A DNA stretch of 64,000 nucleotides from Amylostereum areolatum (taxonomy: Eukaryota > Basidiomycota > Agaricomycetes > Russulales > Stereaceae), in the NCBI GenBank assembly GCA_012932865.1, contig SAXG01000051.1:124001-188000 (forward strand). The letters run 5' to 3'. The translations under genes and the position numbers were made by a program. The first letter of the stretch is position 1. Every line of letters starts with the position of its first letter. Shown here in pieces: positions 23,934 to 36,536 of this stretch. The notes under the pieces are model-generated. The model had not been told where the DNA came from. It saw only the letters and a program-made list of their open reading frames with translations, and did not search any database.

Positions 23934-26900
23934 TTACGATAATTTCGCACCAAACACACGGACTAAGGAAGCAGTGAGCCACATGTCGTACAGAAGGTTG
24001 AGATGGCGTACCCGTCCCGTCCGGACTACCCACACCATACAGCATCTCCATTGGGTGGAAGACGAGCGAACTCGAGCGTGGGATATATTGTGAAGGCCAC
24101 GCTCGCGATGGCGCTGACGAGAGTCCGGTGCCCGTGTCCGTAGATGAGAGCACGGTTGACCGAGCGATGGACCTTACAACGGTGTGCTGCGTCCTCCAGC
24201 TCGAATGCGAGACTGCGGAAAGTCTAGAAGGCGTGAGATGGCGATAACAGAGGCCACAGAAGAAACAGACTTTACCCTGCAAAGACACCACATTGAGGGT
24301 GGACATCGAAGGCCGAGAGTCCATTTGGGAACGAATCCCAGGTCTCGACCGCCCGATCAGGCCCTCGAACGTCCCAAAGTTTGACCTCGCCGCTTACGCT
24401 GAGAAATGAACATACCCGGTCAGCCATTGCGAGCCAAGGTTTGGATGACAGGCATATACCTAGCAGACAGGAATTGACCAGCGAGATGTGGATGCCAGCG
24501 GACGTTCTGCACCCACGCATTATGTTCTCCAAACGACCTGGTTACGGCGTTATCCTCATCCAATCGTCGGTCCATCACCTTTACAATCCCATCTCCGAAG
24601 CTCGCAAGAACCAATGCTGAAGGGCCATTGTCAGAGCACATGGCCGTTACCGGGCTGTCCGAGTTCGTGGCCAAATCCTGTCCACGTAATGAGGTCTCAA
24701 ACGACGAGATGGGGAGAGTATATCATACCATGAGCTGGGTCTCTGTGTGCGCATCCCAGACCCGGATGATCCGAGAGTCACCGCTGACTAGAAGGGAGCC
24801 ACCGGCCTGCTTCCAGCTCACGACGATACCGCTGCCACGTCGCATCTTGACGATGTCGCTCAGGCCACGGAACGCGCTGACCATTTGTACAGGGGAGTCG
24901 CTTGTAGCAGGATCGTAGTTACGATACAAGCGAATCATGCCATCCGCTGTCATCATGATAATTGATAGCCATTGAGGACAATATCAGGTTCGAGCTCACC
25001 AGTACTGGACAAAATGAGACCGCCCACGTCTTGATTGATAAACTGCACCGATGTTATGGTCGCATACTTGGGATTGCCATTGGGGAACGACGCCAGCTGG
25101 TTTCTTCGGGACCAGTCCCACACACTGACCCACTTCATTAGATAGCGGATGCACAGGACGGAGAGTGCATACCTAATAGTGTCTGTCTCATTTGCGACTA
25201 CAACATGGGGATCAAATGAGTGGAACGCCATCGATAGAGGTACACCGGGAGTGTGAATAGTCGTCACAGGCTTGTCCCACGGACGACCCTCTGTAAAGAT
25301 GATGAGCCCGTGCCAATAGCGTTGCCGAAAAGTACTGACCAGCAATCTCTCCTTGAGCCTGAGTTTCTGCTGTAGTCTTCTCGTTGCGCTGCTGTCGCCA
25401 TGTTTGATAGTTGTATTCGACGCTACCCGACTCGTCGGCCTCCGATTGCTAGAAGGGCATGAGGATATCGTAAATCAGCAGCGAAAAGATTGTGTGCTTA
25501 CCCGCATCTGAGGTTCTTTGAAGTACTCGCAACACCAATCGTAGAACTGGCTTTTGAGAGGGAGAACGTCGCGAATGCCGGCGCCGGTACCCAAGCCTAG
25601 TACAACGCCGCTTCCCGTCGAGTCCGTGGAAAATGTGCTGTCCGCTGGACTGTGTAGGTTACTGTTACTGGGCTTCCTCGGGTTCTGGTTCTCGTGTCGG
25701 CGGGTCCGCAAGCGCACCATGTCTTCCTCCATCAATGCTTCCATGACATCGGAGGGTAGGAAGTCGATGACGTGCTGGCCGTTGGCATCTTTGGATGACC
25801 AGGGAGACGACGTTGGAGAGACAGGAGCACTTCGCGAGCGATTTGCATTCGCGTTCGAAGTCGGGGTCAATGGCCGAGAGTATGGGGATGTATACTGTGC
25901 GAGGTTCAGGTTGGGAGATGGAGGACGAGAAACCTCGCTTGGTTCTGGAGGTGGTGTTTGTCGATGGGACGTGCTAATGTGTTGAATGGCTTGATTCTCT
26001 TCCAAGGTGGGGAAGGCAATGCCGCCAGCCAAGTTCTTGAGCGCGTTCGCGAACGAGTGAGTGCGCCGGATAGTGCTACTGACTCCTGACGAAATAGTGC
26101 TTGTCATAGTGTCACTGCGGGTGATTGAAGGTCGACTTTGGTGGGAATGCGGTGATGGAGGCCGGCTAACCGAAGGCGGAGAAGTGAGGGATGACCGCCG
26201 TGAACGATGACCCGGGCCGCCTGCGCTGGGATTGCAGAGGAGGCGGAGCATGGAGGGTGCTGCTGTCAAGTCTAGTGAAGGGAGATTCGAGGAGGAGGGC
26301 CATGATATAGTCCACGATTGTTTGAGCGTGAGCGGCCACCTCGTGATAAGGATCAACAGAGAACTCAAGGAGTATGGTGTAGATCGTGAAGAAGGATGAC
26401 ATGATGACACGGTTCTCTTCTCGAATGTCATCATCCCTAAAGACATCCAGCCATTCGGACAATGCTTGTCCGGTAACGTCTTCCTCATGCATCTGGCTAG
26501 TGCCGCTTGCCTTCCACCGTCGGTCTTCTTCCCAGTATATCCACGCGCATACAACGAACCACCCTCTCCACTCCTTGACGAGACAGCTGATGAGAACCAT
26601 CAACTCCTTCCGGACCATGGGACTTGCGTCGTCCTTGACAGCCAGAGCTCCTCCAGTAACCACAGGCTACTTCCATTCGGAAATGAACACGTTCATCAAG
26701 GTGATTCATGGTTCCCGAGCCTCCGCCGCCTCTTTTCGTCGTGTCTGCCGACCCCGAGGCGCCCATGAATGTCCCCAGCGCGAATAAGACCGCCGCGCGC
26801 ACTTCCGGCGAATCGTCCTGCAGAAGAGCGATAAACTTGTCCTGGGTGCCGCTATCCACGCCGAAAATCTTGATTTCGTCGTTGGCATCCCACATTTGGC

Positions 26901-29004
26901 CGATGCACAGTGCACACCACTGACGGAGGAGGAAATCGCCCTCGGTCACTCGCTCGAAGCAAGAATGGAACACCTTCTCGCGCCAGCAAGCACTTTGTCC
27001 GTGTGGGAAGTCTCGACAGATAGCTGAGAGCACGAAGGCGCACATGGCTTTGTGTTCGGAGCTGTTGGGGAATCCGGAGTGATGCGGATCGTCCTGCGCC
27101 TCAAGAATCTTAGCGAAATACCGGTAGCCACTGTTGCCATACAAATCAGATTGACAAGGAAGGATCGACGGCCAGAATACGAGCCCATATGAAAATGAGG
27201 ACAGGGCGAAGGTCTTGTCCACCGGCCTGTAGAAGTTTGGAGATGTATGGGAATATACCGATGGCGAGGGCGAGATGTACCGCCCAGGGGCCAAGGTCGA
27301 CGAATTGAGAAAGTAAGATGAGCGCACGTAGGCGATGCGGCTGCGAGAGCAAAACCTGCAGGACGATGGGAAGCTGTTCCGGTGGTTTGCGCGGGACGAG
27401 ATGGTCACGGTCCTTGTGAGACGGCGGTGCAAGGCCCTTGGTGGCCTGATCGTGTTCTGCTTCGGGGGTATCGCCGCTCCCCAGAGGCAAAGACAGAGGC
27501 CCACGTTTCGTTAACGCTGAGCCGCCGCGCGATATCCACACTTGAAAAGCCGTAAGTTGGTCTGAAAAGAACCGGCTGGGGATATATGTGTAAGGTTTCT
27601 CGCCTTCCGGGCGTGCTGCCGCTGCTTGCGCCTGAGCTGCTCTCCGAGCGCGAATGGACGAGCTTCCGAGTGCCGTATTCGATATGTCTGTATGTTTCAA
27701 CAGTTCCGGCATTTGGCGAATGCATGCGTCGACGGCTAGGTCCCACGATGCCCAGAGCGGGTGCGTATTCGTAGGAGGGAGGGAAGGGGAGCTATGTGGT
27801 GTGCAGTGATAATTCTTCATTATGCGTTCGGCGAGCAGGAAGTTGCGAAAGAGGGATGCGACAAGGAGATCGGAACGGTAAAGGCGGGTGAACAGCTCGC
27901 GAGAGAATGAGGTCCATGCGATGGTATCTGTAATGGCGGTGAATATCCAGTTGAGTTCGCCGAGTGGCGTTCTCCTGTCCTTCAAATCTCCGGGTAGCTG
28001 CATGACCATGTCCGCCGTGATGGTAGTGGGTAACTGGTTGTTCATGATGTGGAAGCGGAGCGCGATGTCGATAGGAGAAGTGAGGCAAGATGTGAAGAGG
28101 TCAGCAGGCAACTCAGGCGACGAAGGAAGCAGCTCGTTGGCAGCGCATGCTGCGAGCTGAATTGATTCGGAAAAGGGAGTGACGCCTTCTGAAATACCTG
28201 CGTTGGCATTGTCATTGTCTCTTCGTTGCGCGTAAGTATTGAAGTTGAGAAGGAGGTTTCCTGCTGCAGAGCAGTCCCAAATGTAAACACAGGGCGTGCC
28301 GAGCCAGTGTTGGACTTCGGCCAGCGAGACCGGTATGTACTGAGTGTAATTGCGGTTGAAGCACCACAACTCGCCGCTGGCTGTTGGTTTAGGGAACACC
28401 ATGGCCGTTGTAGTAGAATAAAACGGTGTCTTCCTTCGCCTGCTTCCGTAATGTGGTGCAAAATCGACGCAGATCCTCGTAGGACGGATCCAAGATGGGC
28501 TTGTACGACAATTTCGGGCTGAGGCCCTCGAACTGATGTTGAAGGTTAGTACCAATAACCTCGAGGGCTTTGTGCGAAGGCATGGTGTGAGGTTCAACCC
28601 AGCACTCCATCACGGCGCAAGGGGTTAGTCTTGATGACATCGGGTGGATCTACGTCGATGTTCAGACACAAGACGAGGGCGGCGTTTGCAGTCTTGAGCT
28701 TTCCTGGAGAAGATCGCCAGGGAGCCAATTTCGGTGTCCACGGAGGTGAAGGCGTAGGGTTGCCGCATGTCAGATGTCGTTTGGCAGACCAGTATGGAAT
28801 GATGGGAAGGGGGTCGGGGAGAGACCCAATGGAACCGTTTGCATGGTCGTCGAGATCCGAGCTTCCGCGACCAGGTAGACTGTCTGTTGATCGTGATGTC
28901 GAAGGATCAGAGCCAGGTGGTGAAGAGATGGATGCCGCGTTCAGTGTCAGAGTCTCTGTCGGCTGGAAGGTGTCTGCCGTTCTGCGCTCCGGCTGAGTAG
29001 CCAT
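23934..29004 (-). CDS. KOG1: Raptor (TORC1 scaffold subunit)
   Basis: Complement of 23934-23962, 24012-24223, 24276-24398, 24460-24677, 24729-24946, 25000-25124, 25173-25290, 25340-25448, 25502-29004. About 1549 residues. Raptor scaffolds TORC1, presenting substrates to the TOR kinase in nutrient-regulated growth. N-terminal RNC/caspase-like domain: L-T-C-G-N-P-T-P-S-P-P-W, Y-Y-N-G-H-G-V-P, W-D-C-S-A-A-G. HEAT-like repeats follow (W-A-V-H-L-A-L-A-I-G-I-F-P-Y, G-T-F-M-G-A-S-G), then a Ser-rich linker and a C-terminal WD40 propeller ending P-D-G-T-V-R-V-F-G-A-K-L-S, a typical end. Five extra bases lie in the long first exon, near 28620, 28391, 27157, 26664 and 26238, all an A before GG on the plus strand. 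Removing exactly five makes the length a multiple of three. For an essential gene this points to sequence error. Head to head with dynactin. Confidence 0.93.
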
Positions 29005-29502
29005 TCACGCCTGTAGAAGCTTGTGTCAGAGACGAAGGCAGCGCAAGTGTGGGGGACATTACCGGCTTGCGAATCGTCGCTGTTACGAGTGTTCCGCATG
29101 TACATCTCGCCGGCGAAAATTACAGGTGTGTGCAGCAACTTCAATGCAGGAGAGTTCAGCCAGTACGGGCAAGTAGAAACTAGATAGGACGCACTGTGAA
29201 GGGGACACGTAGTCGACTGTCGCTCTCGGATCGGTCTGCGCTGAGTATGGGGGCGGCCACCGATATTGAAGAGGGATTGTCGACGGTCGTCGTTGTAAAC
29301 GACGAGCTCCGGTCTGAAGCCCTCGACGCCTCAGGAACACGTGAATGTCACGAGCCATCGTACTCGAGCTCTTGCCGCCGCGCGTTCGACAATTCGTCCT
29401 CAATCGTCGCTCCTTAACACTAACGTCTCGTCTCTTAAATCCACTCGAATTCATCTCTCACCGAGGCGCAGACGCAAAGGCGTGCGTGCGTAACCTTGCG
29501 GA
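29005..29502. promoter_or_regulatory. Bidirectional promoter, Raptor / dynactin p150
   Basis: 498 bases separate the two divergent ATGs at 29004 (-) and 29503 (+), so core promoter elements must be shared or adjacent. No TATA box is evident. Confidence 0.55.
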
Positions 29503-32500
29503 ATGGCCTCAGAGATCCCCGTGGGCGCCATCGTCGAAATTCCGCTCGGCAGAGGCGTCGTTCGTTTCTTTGGCTCGACATCCTTTCAGGTTGGCAAATG
29601 GGTCGGTATCGAGCTTGCCGACGCCAGGGGAAAGAACGATGGCTCCGTACAGGGTATCCAATATTTCACTTGCAAGCCGAATCACGGCGTATTCGTGAAG
29701 CCCAGCCAGATCAAGGTCATCAGGACGGAGTCCCCACAGCCCCCCGTGGTATGTCTCTCGCGTTTCAGTTGTCCGAGTTGTACATGAATATCATCGGTAG
29801 CGTCCAGCAGTCATCACACGGCCGTCTCTTGGTCACGCTCGAACACCCAGCGCAGGCGTGTCGCGCGCGTCCTCTCTGCGCTCAGCTGCCCCAAGTTCCC
29901 CTCGCGCCACCAGCCCGAGCAAGACGCGCGTGTCTCCAGGATCCCCGGCCCCCGCAAGCGGTCTACGAAATGCCCGACTCGCGCCTCCCTCCCCCACGAA
30001 ACGCACCCCTCCATCCACTGGAACTCAAACACCCGCCATGCGCAGGACCGCCGCCGCCTCCGCGACCCCATCTCGTCGGTCCTCCCTTCACGAAGCAACC
30101 TTGGCCGTCCATGGCGCCGGTCCCTCTCGTCTCACAGAACAACGTCCACCTCAGGAGCTGGCTCCCGCACCCCGATCTTTACCCTTCAAGCGGCCAGCTT
30201 CACCACCTGCTTCGGCACAACTTCCGCCCCAGTCTCGCGCCGTCTCCGGTACCAGCCAATCCTCGTCCCTTCTGTCCCCTTTGGGTGGCGATCTCCAAAA
30301 CTCACTACCCCAACCTACTACACCTCCGTCAGAACGATCCGCCGCGAACAACGACGATGAACTTCAAGAGTTACGTGCGAAGATTCGAGTCCTGGAAGCC
30401 CACCGAGCCGATGACGCACGACACACTCGCGAGCTAGAGACGCAATTAAGCGAAGCCAAATCGTTTGCCGCCCTGGGACACAAGCTGCAAACTATGGTTG
30501 CCCAGAAACAGACGGACCTCATCGCGACGCGTCGAGAGCTCGCAGACGCGCAGCAGCTTGCAGAACTTTCCGAGACACGTCTCATGGACTCACAAGAACA
30601 GCTGGAGATGGCCACGCTGGACAAGGAAGTTGCGGAGGAGCGGGCGGAGGCTGCCGAGAGCGAGCTTGAAGAGTTAAGGGAAAAGGTCGCGACGCTCGAG
30701 GTAGAACTGGGCGTGATCAAGGAAGGTGCAGGTAGGTGCTCCCAGAATTCGACCAAAACTAAGCGGGCTCACGCGGTTTGCAGAAGGAGGGACCGGTGAA
30801 GATGGCGTGGAATCTAATGTGGCCACCTCCCTTGCATACATCCAACTCGAAAAGCAGAACTCTCGCCTGAAAGAGGCCCTCTTCAGGCTGCGTGACGTGA
30901 GTCAGGAAACTGAGCAAGATCAACGCCGACGCATACAGGAGATGGAGAAGGACATTATGAATCTCGATGAGCTGCAGAGTACGGTGCACCGAAACTGACA
31001 TCCTCCGACTTCGCTCACCATACCCCCCCACAGACGACCTTGAATCTACTCTCATTAAACTAGGCTAACGCGGACACCCAAATCGAGGATCTTAAAGTGC
31101 AGCTTGATGATGCACTGGGAGCTGAAGAGATGTTAATACAACTTACGGAACGTAATCTCATGCTCGGGGAGGCAAGCCATATAGTTGACTCGCACAAGTT
31201 AATTATGGCTCACATGACCACAGAAAATCGAAGAAATGCGTATTTCCATCGAGGACTTAGAGGCACTCAAGGAGTTAAACGATGAACTCGAGGAGAACCA
31301 CATCGAAACTGAGAAGGCCATGCAAGACGAGATCAGTAAGTGTAATCGTATCCTATATCGGCACGTGTACTTACTTGCGCGCAGATGACAAGGACGTCCA
31401 ACTCAGTATACAGCAGCGCAAGATCGAGTCACTGGAAGAGGCCTGTCTGGACCTGGAGGGAACCATCGGCCAGTTTAGGGAGCTTGTTCTTCAACTGCAG
31501 AGGTTCGTTGTCGTCAATAAGGAGGCTTTCAGCATACTTATGGTCCTGTGACAGTGATCTGGATGCCTTGCGCATGCAGACACACACGGCCCAGACGGAG
31601 TCAGCGGCAGCAGCTTCACAGAGCGCCGCGATGATGTCAGCTCAACATGAGACTTCAGTCGACCGCATCAAAGAACCAAGCTAAGAACATCGATCTTGAA
31701 GTCAAACGCATCGAAGCGCGCGAGGCTCGCGAGCTCCTCGGCATTGTTCAGGTATGTGGCATAAATATAGTTCAATTGACAAGAAACTTACTGTCGCCAT
31801 GATGGATAGCCATACTTGCCTCAGCTCTACGTCGAGACGGACAGCGACGCGACACAATGCTACCTATTCTTCCAACGCATGGCACTGAAGGCAGACCTCA
31901 TCAACATGGTTACCGCTCAGGCGCATGGCCTCCCCGACGCGCTAAACGGTCCAGTTTCCGATATTCTCGTTGGAGTGACAGAAGTTCGTTGTAGCAGCTT
32001 GAAACGTGACATGGTCTCTGACTGTTTCGCCCTCAGATGCGTGGTTCAATCGCGGCTTTGTCGACTATCGCGCGTCGCTTTGCGGCGATTCTCAGGCGTT
32101 GCGATGTCGAGTCATTCCTCAATATCGGTCGTCTTTACCCCGAAATTGCGCCTATGGAAAAACGTATCGACATACACATCGACCTCCTTCGTCGCGAGGA
32201 GTTCCGTGAGATGGAGTGCGCGAGTGATATCAACAAGTGGGTTACCTTCGCTTGTTGGTCCTGTTTGAAACTGACGCTGTCTTCCAGGATCCAGGCTCAA
32301 TTCGACCATCTGGCGGAGACGTACTTCCAGGGCTTCGAGTTCGACATCGGAGAGCGTGAACTTGGGTTCGTTCTGTCGTTCGACCATGATCTCGACGTAT
32401 ATGCGTCGGCGATCGGACTCGCGAAGACAGCCGTCGAAGCCGCTCTTGCCGACGAAGGTGCGTTTGTTTCTCGACACACCGTGCTTTGTCTGACAACAAA

Positions 32501-34125
32501 CCCGCCCAGACATCGTCTCTGACGTTGCCGGTGTCGATCCCGCGAAGGAATTCTTCGAACCCCTTCAGAAGACCCTGGATCAGTGCAAGAGTGCCAAGAT
32601 TGTATCCAGGTCAGTCGATGTTTTAGTCTATGTCTCCTGTAAATTGATTATGCCTCTATAGGAAACTGACCAAACGTCCTGGAAGACTTGACTGAGCAAT
32701 CATCCGCGCTCAAGACACATCTTGCCCCTCAGCTGAAGGCACTCAGTGACCATGTCTCCGAATTAGTTGACTTCGGTATCCAAGTTCGTCAATGTTCGCC
32801 AGCATGAAGGAGGCTCGATATGCTGACACTTCATTTCACGCGTATAGCTCGCTCAACAGACCATGCCTCACATCGCGGATGCCCGCGCAAGCAAAGCTCC
32901 GTTCCAGCTTGCCAAGGTCATCTCCCTTGGTTCGTGACACGGCATTAGCTACTGTAGGCAAGACACGCAAGGACGCTGCTTCAGCGTGGGACGCACTCGG
33001 CAGTTCCATGTCGCAGCTTATCTCAACGGCCAACGCACTTCTTCCAGTTACAATGGAGAATGAGAACATCGTAAAGAGTTTGTTTTCGCTGTGTCTATCT
33101 GGCCTGGGTAAAGTACTGACTTCTTGAAACCAGTTGTTGGTGCGGCGCCGTGGGTCCTGCGCGTCGAAGAGATCAAGGCTAGCATCGCAATCAACGTCGA
33201 GGCGGAACGCAAGCTCACCCAGTTGAACGAGGAGCTTCAAGGCCTAATCCGCAACCTCAAAGCGAAGGATCAGCACATCCAGGAATCTGCAGTGAAGATA
33301 GAGTTGATGGAGCGTCGGATGGAGGGTGTGAAGAAGCAGGCGGATGCGATCGCCGATCTAGAGGCCGAGCTGTTCAAGGCGAGGAAGCAGGAACGGTCGT
33401 ACGAGGACGCTATGGAGCAGTTGCAAGCAGATCTCGATACGATGGAGCAAGAGAACGCGAAACTGAAGGCCAACACGATGACTCATGAACGACAAAGTAC
33501 GTTCGCATTTTGTGTGGTCTTGGAGAATTCTCATGTTTATGGCTTACAGCGTCGGGAGCCCCGGTCATTGAAATCAGAGAGTATTGCAGTTGAGGGCAGC
33601 TTGGAAACTTCTCATCTTCTGGAGCAGGTGAACCTTATTCGTTTTGGTTGTAGTCGGCTCTTGATGAATACCGTGCAGATCGAGGCCTTCCGTGGGGCAG
33701 TCCGCTTCCTACGGATGGAGAATTCGTATCTCAAGGGCCAGGACCTACTCAGGGAAATACAGGACTTACCACCCTTGCCCGCGCCAACTTCACGAACGCC
33801 CACACCTCCATTGGACGCATCTGGCCTGTCGGACACCGACGACTCAGACTCGGACTCGCCATCACCACCGCCGCCTACCTTGCGCTCGCTCGCCACGGAA
33901 CGCAAGACGCTTTACCGCAAGGTCATCCAGTTCTCATCGAGTCCCAAAGTGGTCGACTTGTCCGTGCTGGGCAAGGGGGGCGCGGCGGGATCACGCGCAT
34001 GGATGCCTCGCAATAAGCTACCGGCGGCACAGGTTCTCGAGCGCAAGAAGGAGGCGGAGAGACTGGGTAGACGTGTGCAGGGCTTGATGGAGCGGACGAG
34101 CGCGATTATGTCGAGGATGGGGTGA
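29503..34125 (+). CDS. DCTN1: Dynactin large subunit p150-Glued
   Basis: Exons: 29503-29748, 29801-30731, 30784-30978, 31034-31171, 31224-31335, 31385-31502, 31555-31751, 31810-31983, 32037-32236, 32288-32457, 32510-32609, 32662-32783, 32848-33077, 33134-33496, 33550-33627, 33679-34125. About 1271 residues. The N-terminal CAP-Gly domain (residues ~8-70: G-V-V-R-F-F-G, F-Q-V-G-K-W-V-G-I-E-L, K-N-D-G-S-V-Q-G, Y-F-T-C-K-P-N-H-G-V-F-V) binds microtubules and EB proteins. A Ser/Pro-rich basic linker, two long coiled coils and the dynactin helical domain (P-Y-L-P-Q-L-Y-V-E-T-D-S-D) follow. It couples cytoplasmic dynein to cargo. The intron at 31172-31223 uses a GC donor. Five extra bases are inferred near 31062, 31639, 32680, 32927 and 33573; removing five restores a multiple of three. 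Confidence 0.93.
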
Positions 34126-34504
34126 TCTAGGTTTTGACCTGACATCGGGATGGACCGTTTGGTTGTTCTTTCGCACGTTTTAGCTTATGCCCCATGGTAT
34201 CGTAGAGGATTGTAATCATATACCCACCCGCACTCTAATGACACTGCTATGCACCCCCCGACAAGGTTGACGATGTAAGCAAGTCTGGTCGTGGGAAAGT
34301 GGAAATGCTGGGAAAGGGCGCCTTGGATTTGGTCGCCACCGCCCGCCACCTCTTGCCACCAGCCACCTCCCGCCCCCTCAGCCACTTTCCCGCCTGTTGA
34401 TCACGGTGCACGCGACCGCGTTTCATCGGCTACCGCGTCGTCCCGCGCCTGCACGCGTCCTTCAATAATCGAATATATCCCCTCAATAAGTCTTTCATCC
34501 AAAC
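34126..34504. other. Intergenic upstream of the zinc-finger gene
   Basis: 379 bases with GC-rich Pro/Cys-codon-like repeats (CCACC units around 34330-34390). Probable 3' flank of dynactin plus the promoter of the next gene. Confidence 0.4.
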
Positions 34505-36196
34505 ATGGTCAGAACCACCGCAAAGTCCTCGGTAAGCCCCACGACGTCCTCACCGTCGTCGCCTCCCCCGCCCTGTGCTAGTACCTCATACGGAACGCGC
34601 GTTTTCGCCGACGCCTGTCGCGATTTATTAGCCTGAGGGAAAGAAGGACGCGTATAAGAAGACGACGCCTGCAAGTCCGTCAATGTCGAAAGGGAAGAAG
34701 AGCGAGACTGGCATATGGCCGTGCAAGATGGATGGGTGTAATAGAGAGTTCGCCCGAGAGGCGGACTTGAAAAGACACCAGAGGACGACGAAGTCCCACA
34801 CGCAACCCTCCTTGTGCGAGTGCCCTCCGTCCCCATGTCCTCTCTGGCTAATCTTACCATCAGCTCCTGTCCACAATGCGATGCGAAATTCACCAGGGTA
34901 CGTTTTTCTGCATAATGTACGCATATATACAGTCATGACCATGGCCTCAGACCGATGCACTCCGGCGACACCAGAAATCGCGGTACGCGCTCCTAAATCC
35001 GTATATCACCGTAAGACTGACTCAGCGCAGACATAACGGGATCATAATCGAGACGTCTCTTCCAGACAAGGGCAAGGGTCTCCAAACACTCACCATGGAC
35101 GACGTGACCTCTAACGGAGGTTCTCCAGAATCGAAGGCTGGCCAAGGTGTATTCACGCCTCTATCCCCCGCATCTCTGGCCCAGTTTTCTATCCCGTGTC
35201 CGCCCCCGCCAGGCTACTACCGTCAAAACGGCATGCACACCGGTGCGTCCCTTCCGTCCTCGCCACACATCCTCTTCCTCAATGAGTATTCTTTCCCTCC
35301 GCAGAATACCTTGTCTTCATTCCAGCACGCGCTCTGATGGAGGGTACCGGCCTGTCTAATCCCGCCGCACCTCAAGGCCAGTGGATGCCCCTTCCTCCCA
35401 ACTGGTCCCCCTCGGGCCACATACCCGTATCCTTCGAGCCCACCCCCGGAGTCCCTGCCGGCTTCTTCACCCCAACCTTCTATCGACCGATGCCGGATGC
35501 GCCTGAAGTTGCCAGTATGATACCCCTATTCCCGCCTTCCGGTCAAGCACCGGAAGGGGGTGCACCCAACGGGGAGACACAGTCTGGGAATATGGAGCAG
35601 CCTGGGCCGGAGGGGTCCCATGGACACGGGCAGACTGGCGAGGCTTCGGGGTCTGTTATTGACCCCAACCTTCAGGCGAACGGACATGCGACGATCCCTC
35701 CGCCGCCACACCCGCACCCACACGCCCCTCCCCACATGGGAATGACAATAACTCAGGCTGCGATTCACGCTGTGATGATGGCCGCACAAAGGGACCAAGA
35801 ACAGTATTGGCTATACCACAACCTTCAAGCCGCACTGCAGCTCCCGCCCACGCCTATCGAACATCAGCACCAGCACCCGCAGCATTCTCAACCTCAACCT
35901 CAACCTCAGCCTCAGACCGACCCCGATGCGGATGCGGATGGCGATCCGGACGACGACCTCGACGCGGATGGTGAGATGGACGTTGAGATGGATGAGAACG
36001 CGGGCCAAGGTTCTATCCAGCACAACCATCGCGGGGGACATCGCCACCTGCCTCAAATGCTCACGGAAGACGGAGAGCCGATGCTCAATCCCGGTACGTA
36101 GCTTCTTTCATCGAATGTACTTACGTTTTTACTGAACTGTGTACTGTAGCCGAGCTTTTGACGCAAGAATCTTTAGCATCCCCGCCAGCTTCCTAA
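34505..36196 (+). CDS. C2H2 zinc-finger protein with disordered Gln/His/Asp-rich C-terminus
   Basis: Exons 34505-34531, 34632-34813, 34864-34897, 34951-34982, 35031-35242, 35305-36093 and 36150-36196 join to 440 residues without a frame break. Two consecutive C2H2 fingers lie near residues 30-85: C-K-M-D-G-C with H-Q-R-T-T-K-S-H, then C-P-Q-C-D with H-Q-K-S-R-H. The first histidine pair is widely spaced, and the introns at 34814-34863, 34898-34950 and 34983-35030 cut the second finger into small exons. The rest is Pro/Gly-rich with His/Pro clusters, a Gln/Pro repeat near 35890-35920 and an Asp-rich block. It is probably a nucleic-acid-binding regulator; target genes cannot be predicted. Confidence 0.8.
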
Positions 36197-36536
36197 GGTG
36201 TGGCCTACCTTTTCTTGCATTTTTCTATCATCCCCGTCCCCGCAGGCCCATTGCATCGTGTGTAGCAATGCCCCCTTTCGACTATCCGTCGTACTCTTGT
36301 GTATTGTAGTAGATGTATGCGCCCCTCTAATCATTAGCACATCTATCCACCTTTCCCGCCCGCCCAGGGTCGCGCCCATTGCGCATACAAGCGGAAGATG
36401 CGATTGATATTCGATACAGATTACGGCTGTGGAAAGCCCAGATGCGATAGATTCCATACAAGGTTGAACTTCTCTAAAGCCGCGTCGCTGTTGAAAGCGA
36501 TCCCCCCCCCCAGCGACTACCCTATGCTGCGACGAC
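36197..36536. other. Convergent intergenic region
   Basis: 340 bases between the zinc-finger gene and adenosine kinase 3' ends. A run of C at about 36501-36511 is the only notable feature. Confidence 0.45.

Noticed and set aside
24005..24012. Frame break near the Raptor C-terminus (PDGT region)
   Set aside because: A 49-nt intron (GTACGC...TTAG) explains it and yields the typical V-R-V-F-G-A-K-L ending.
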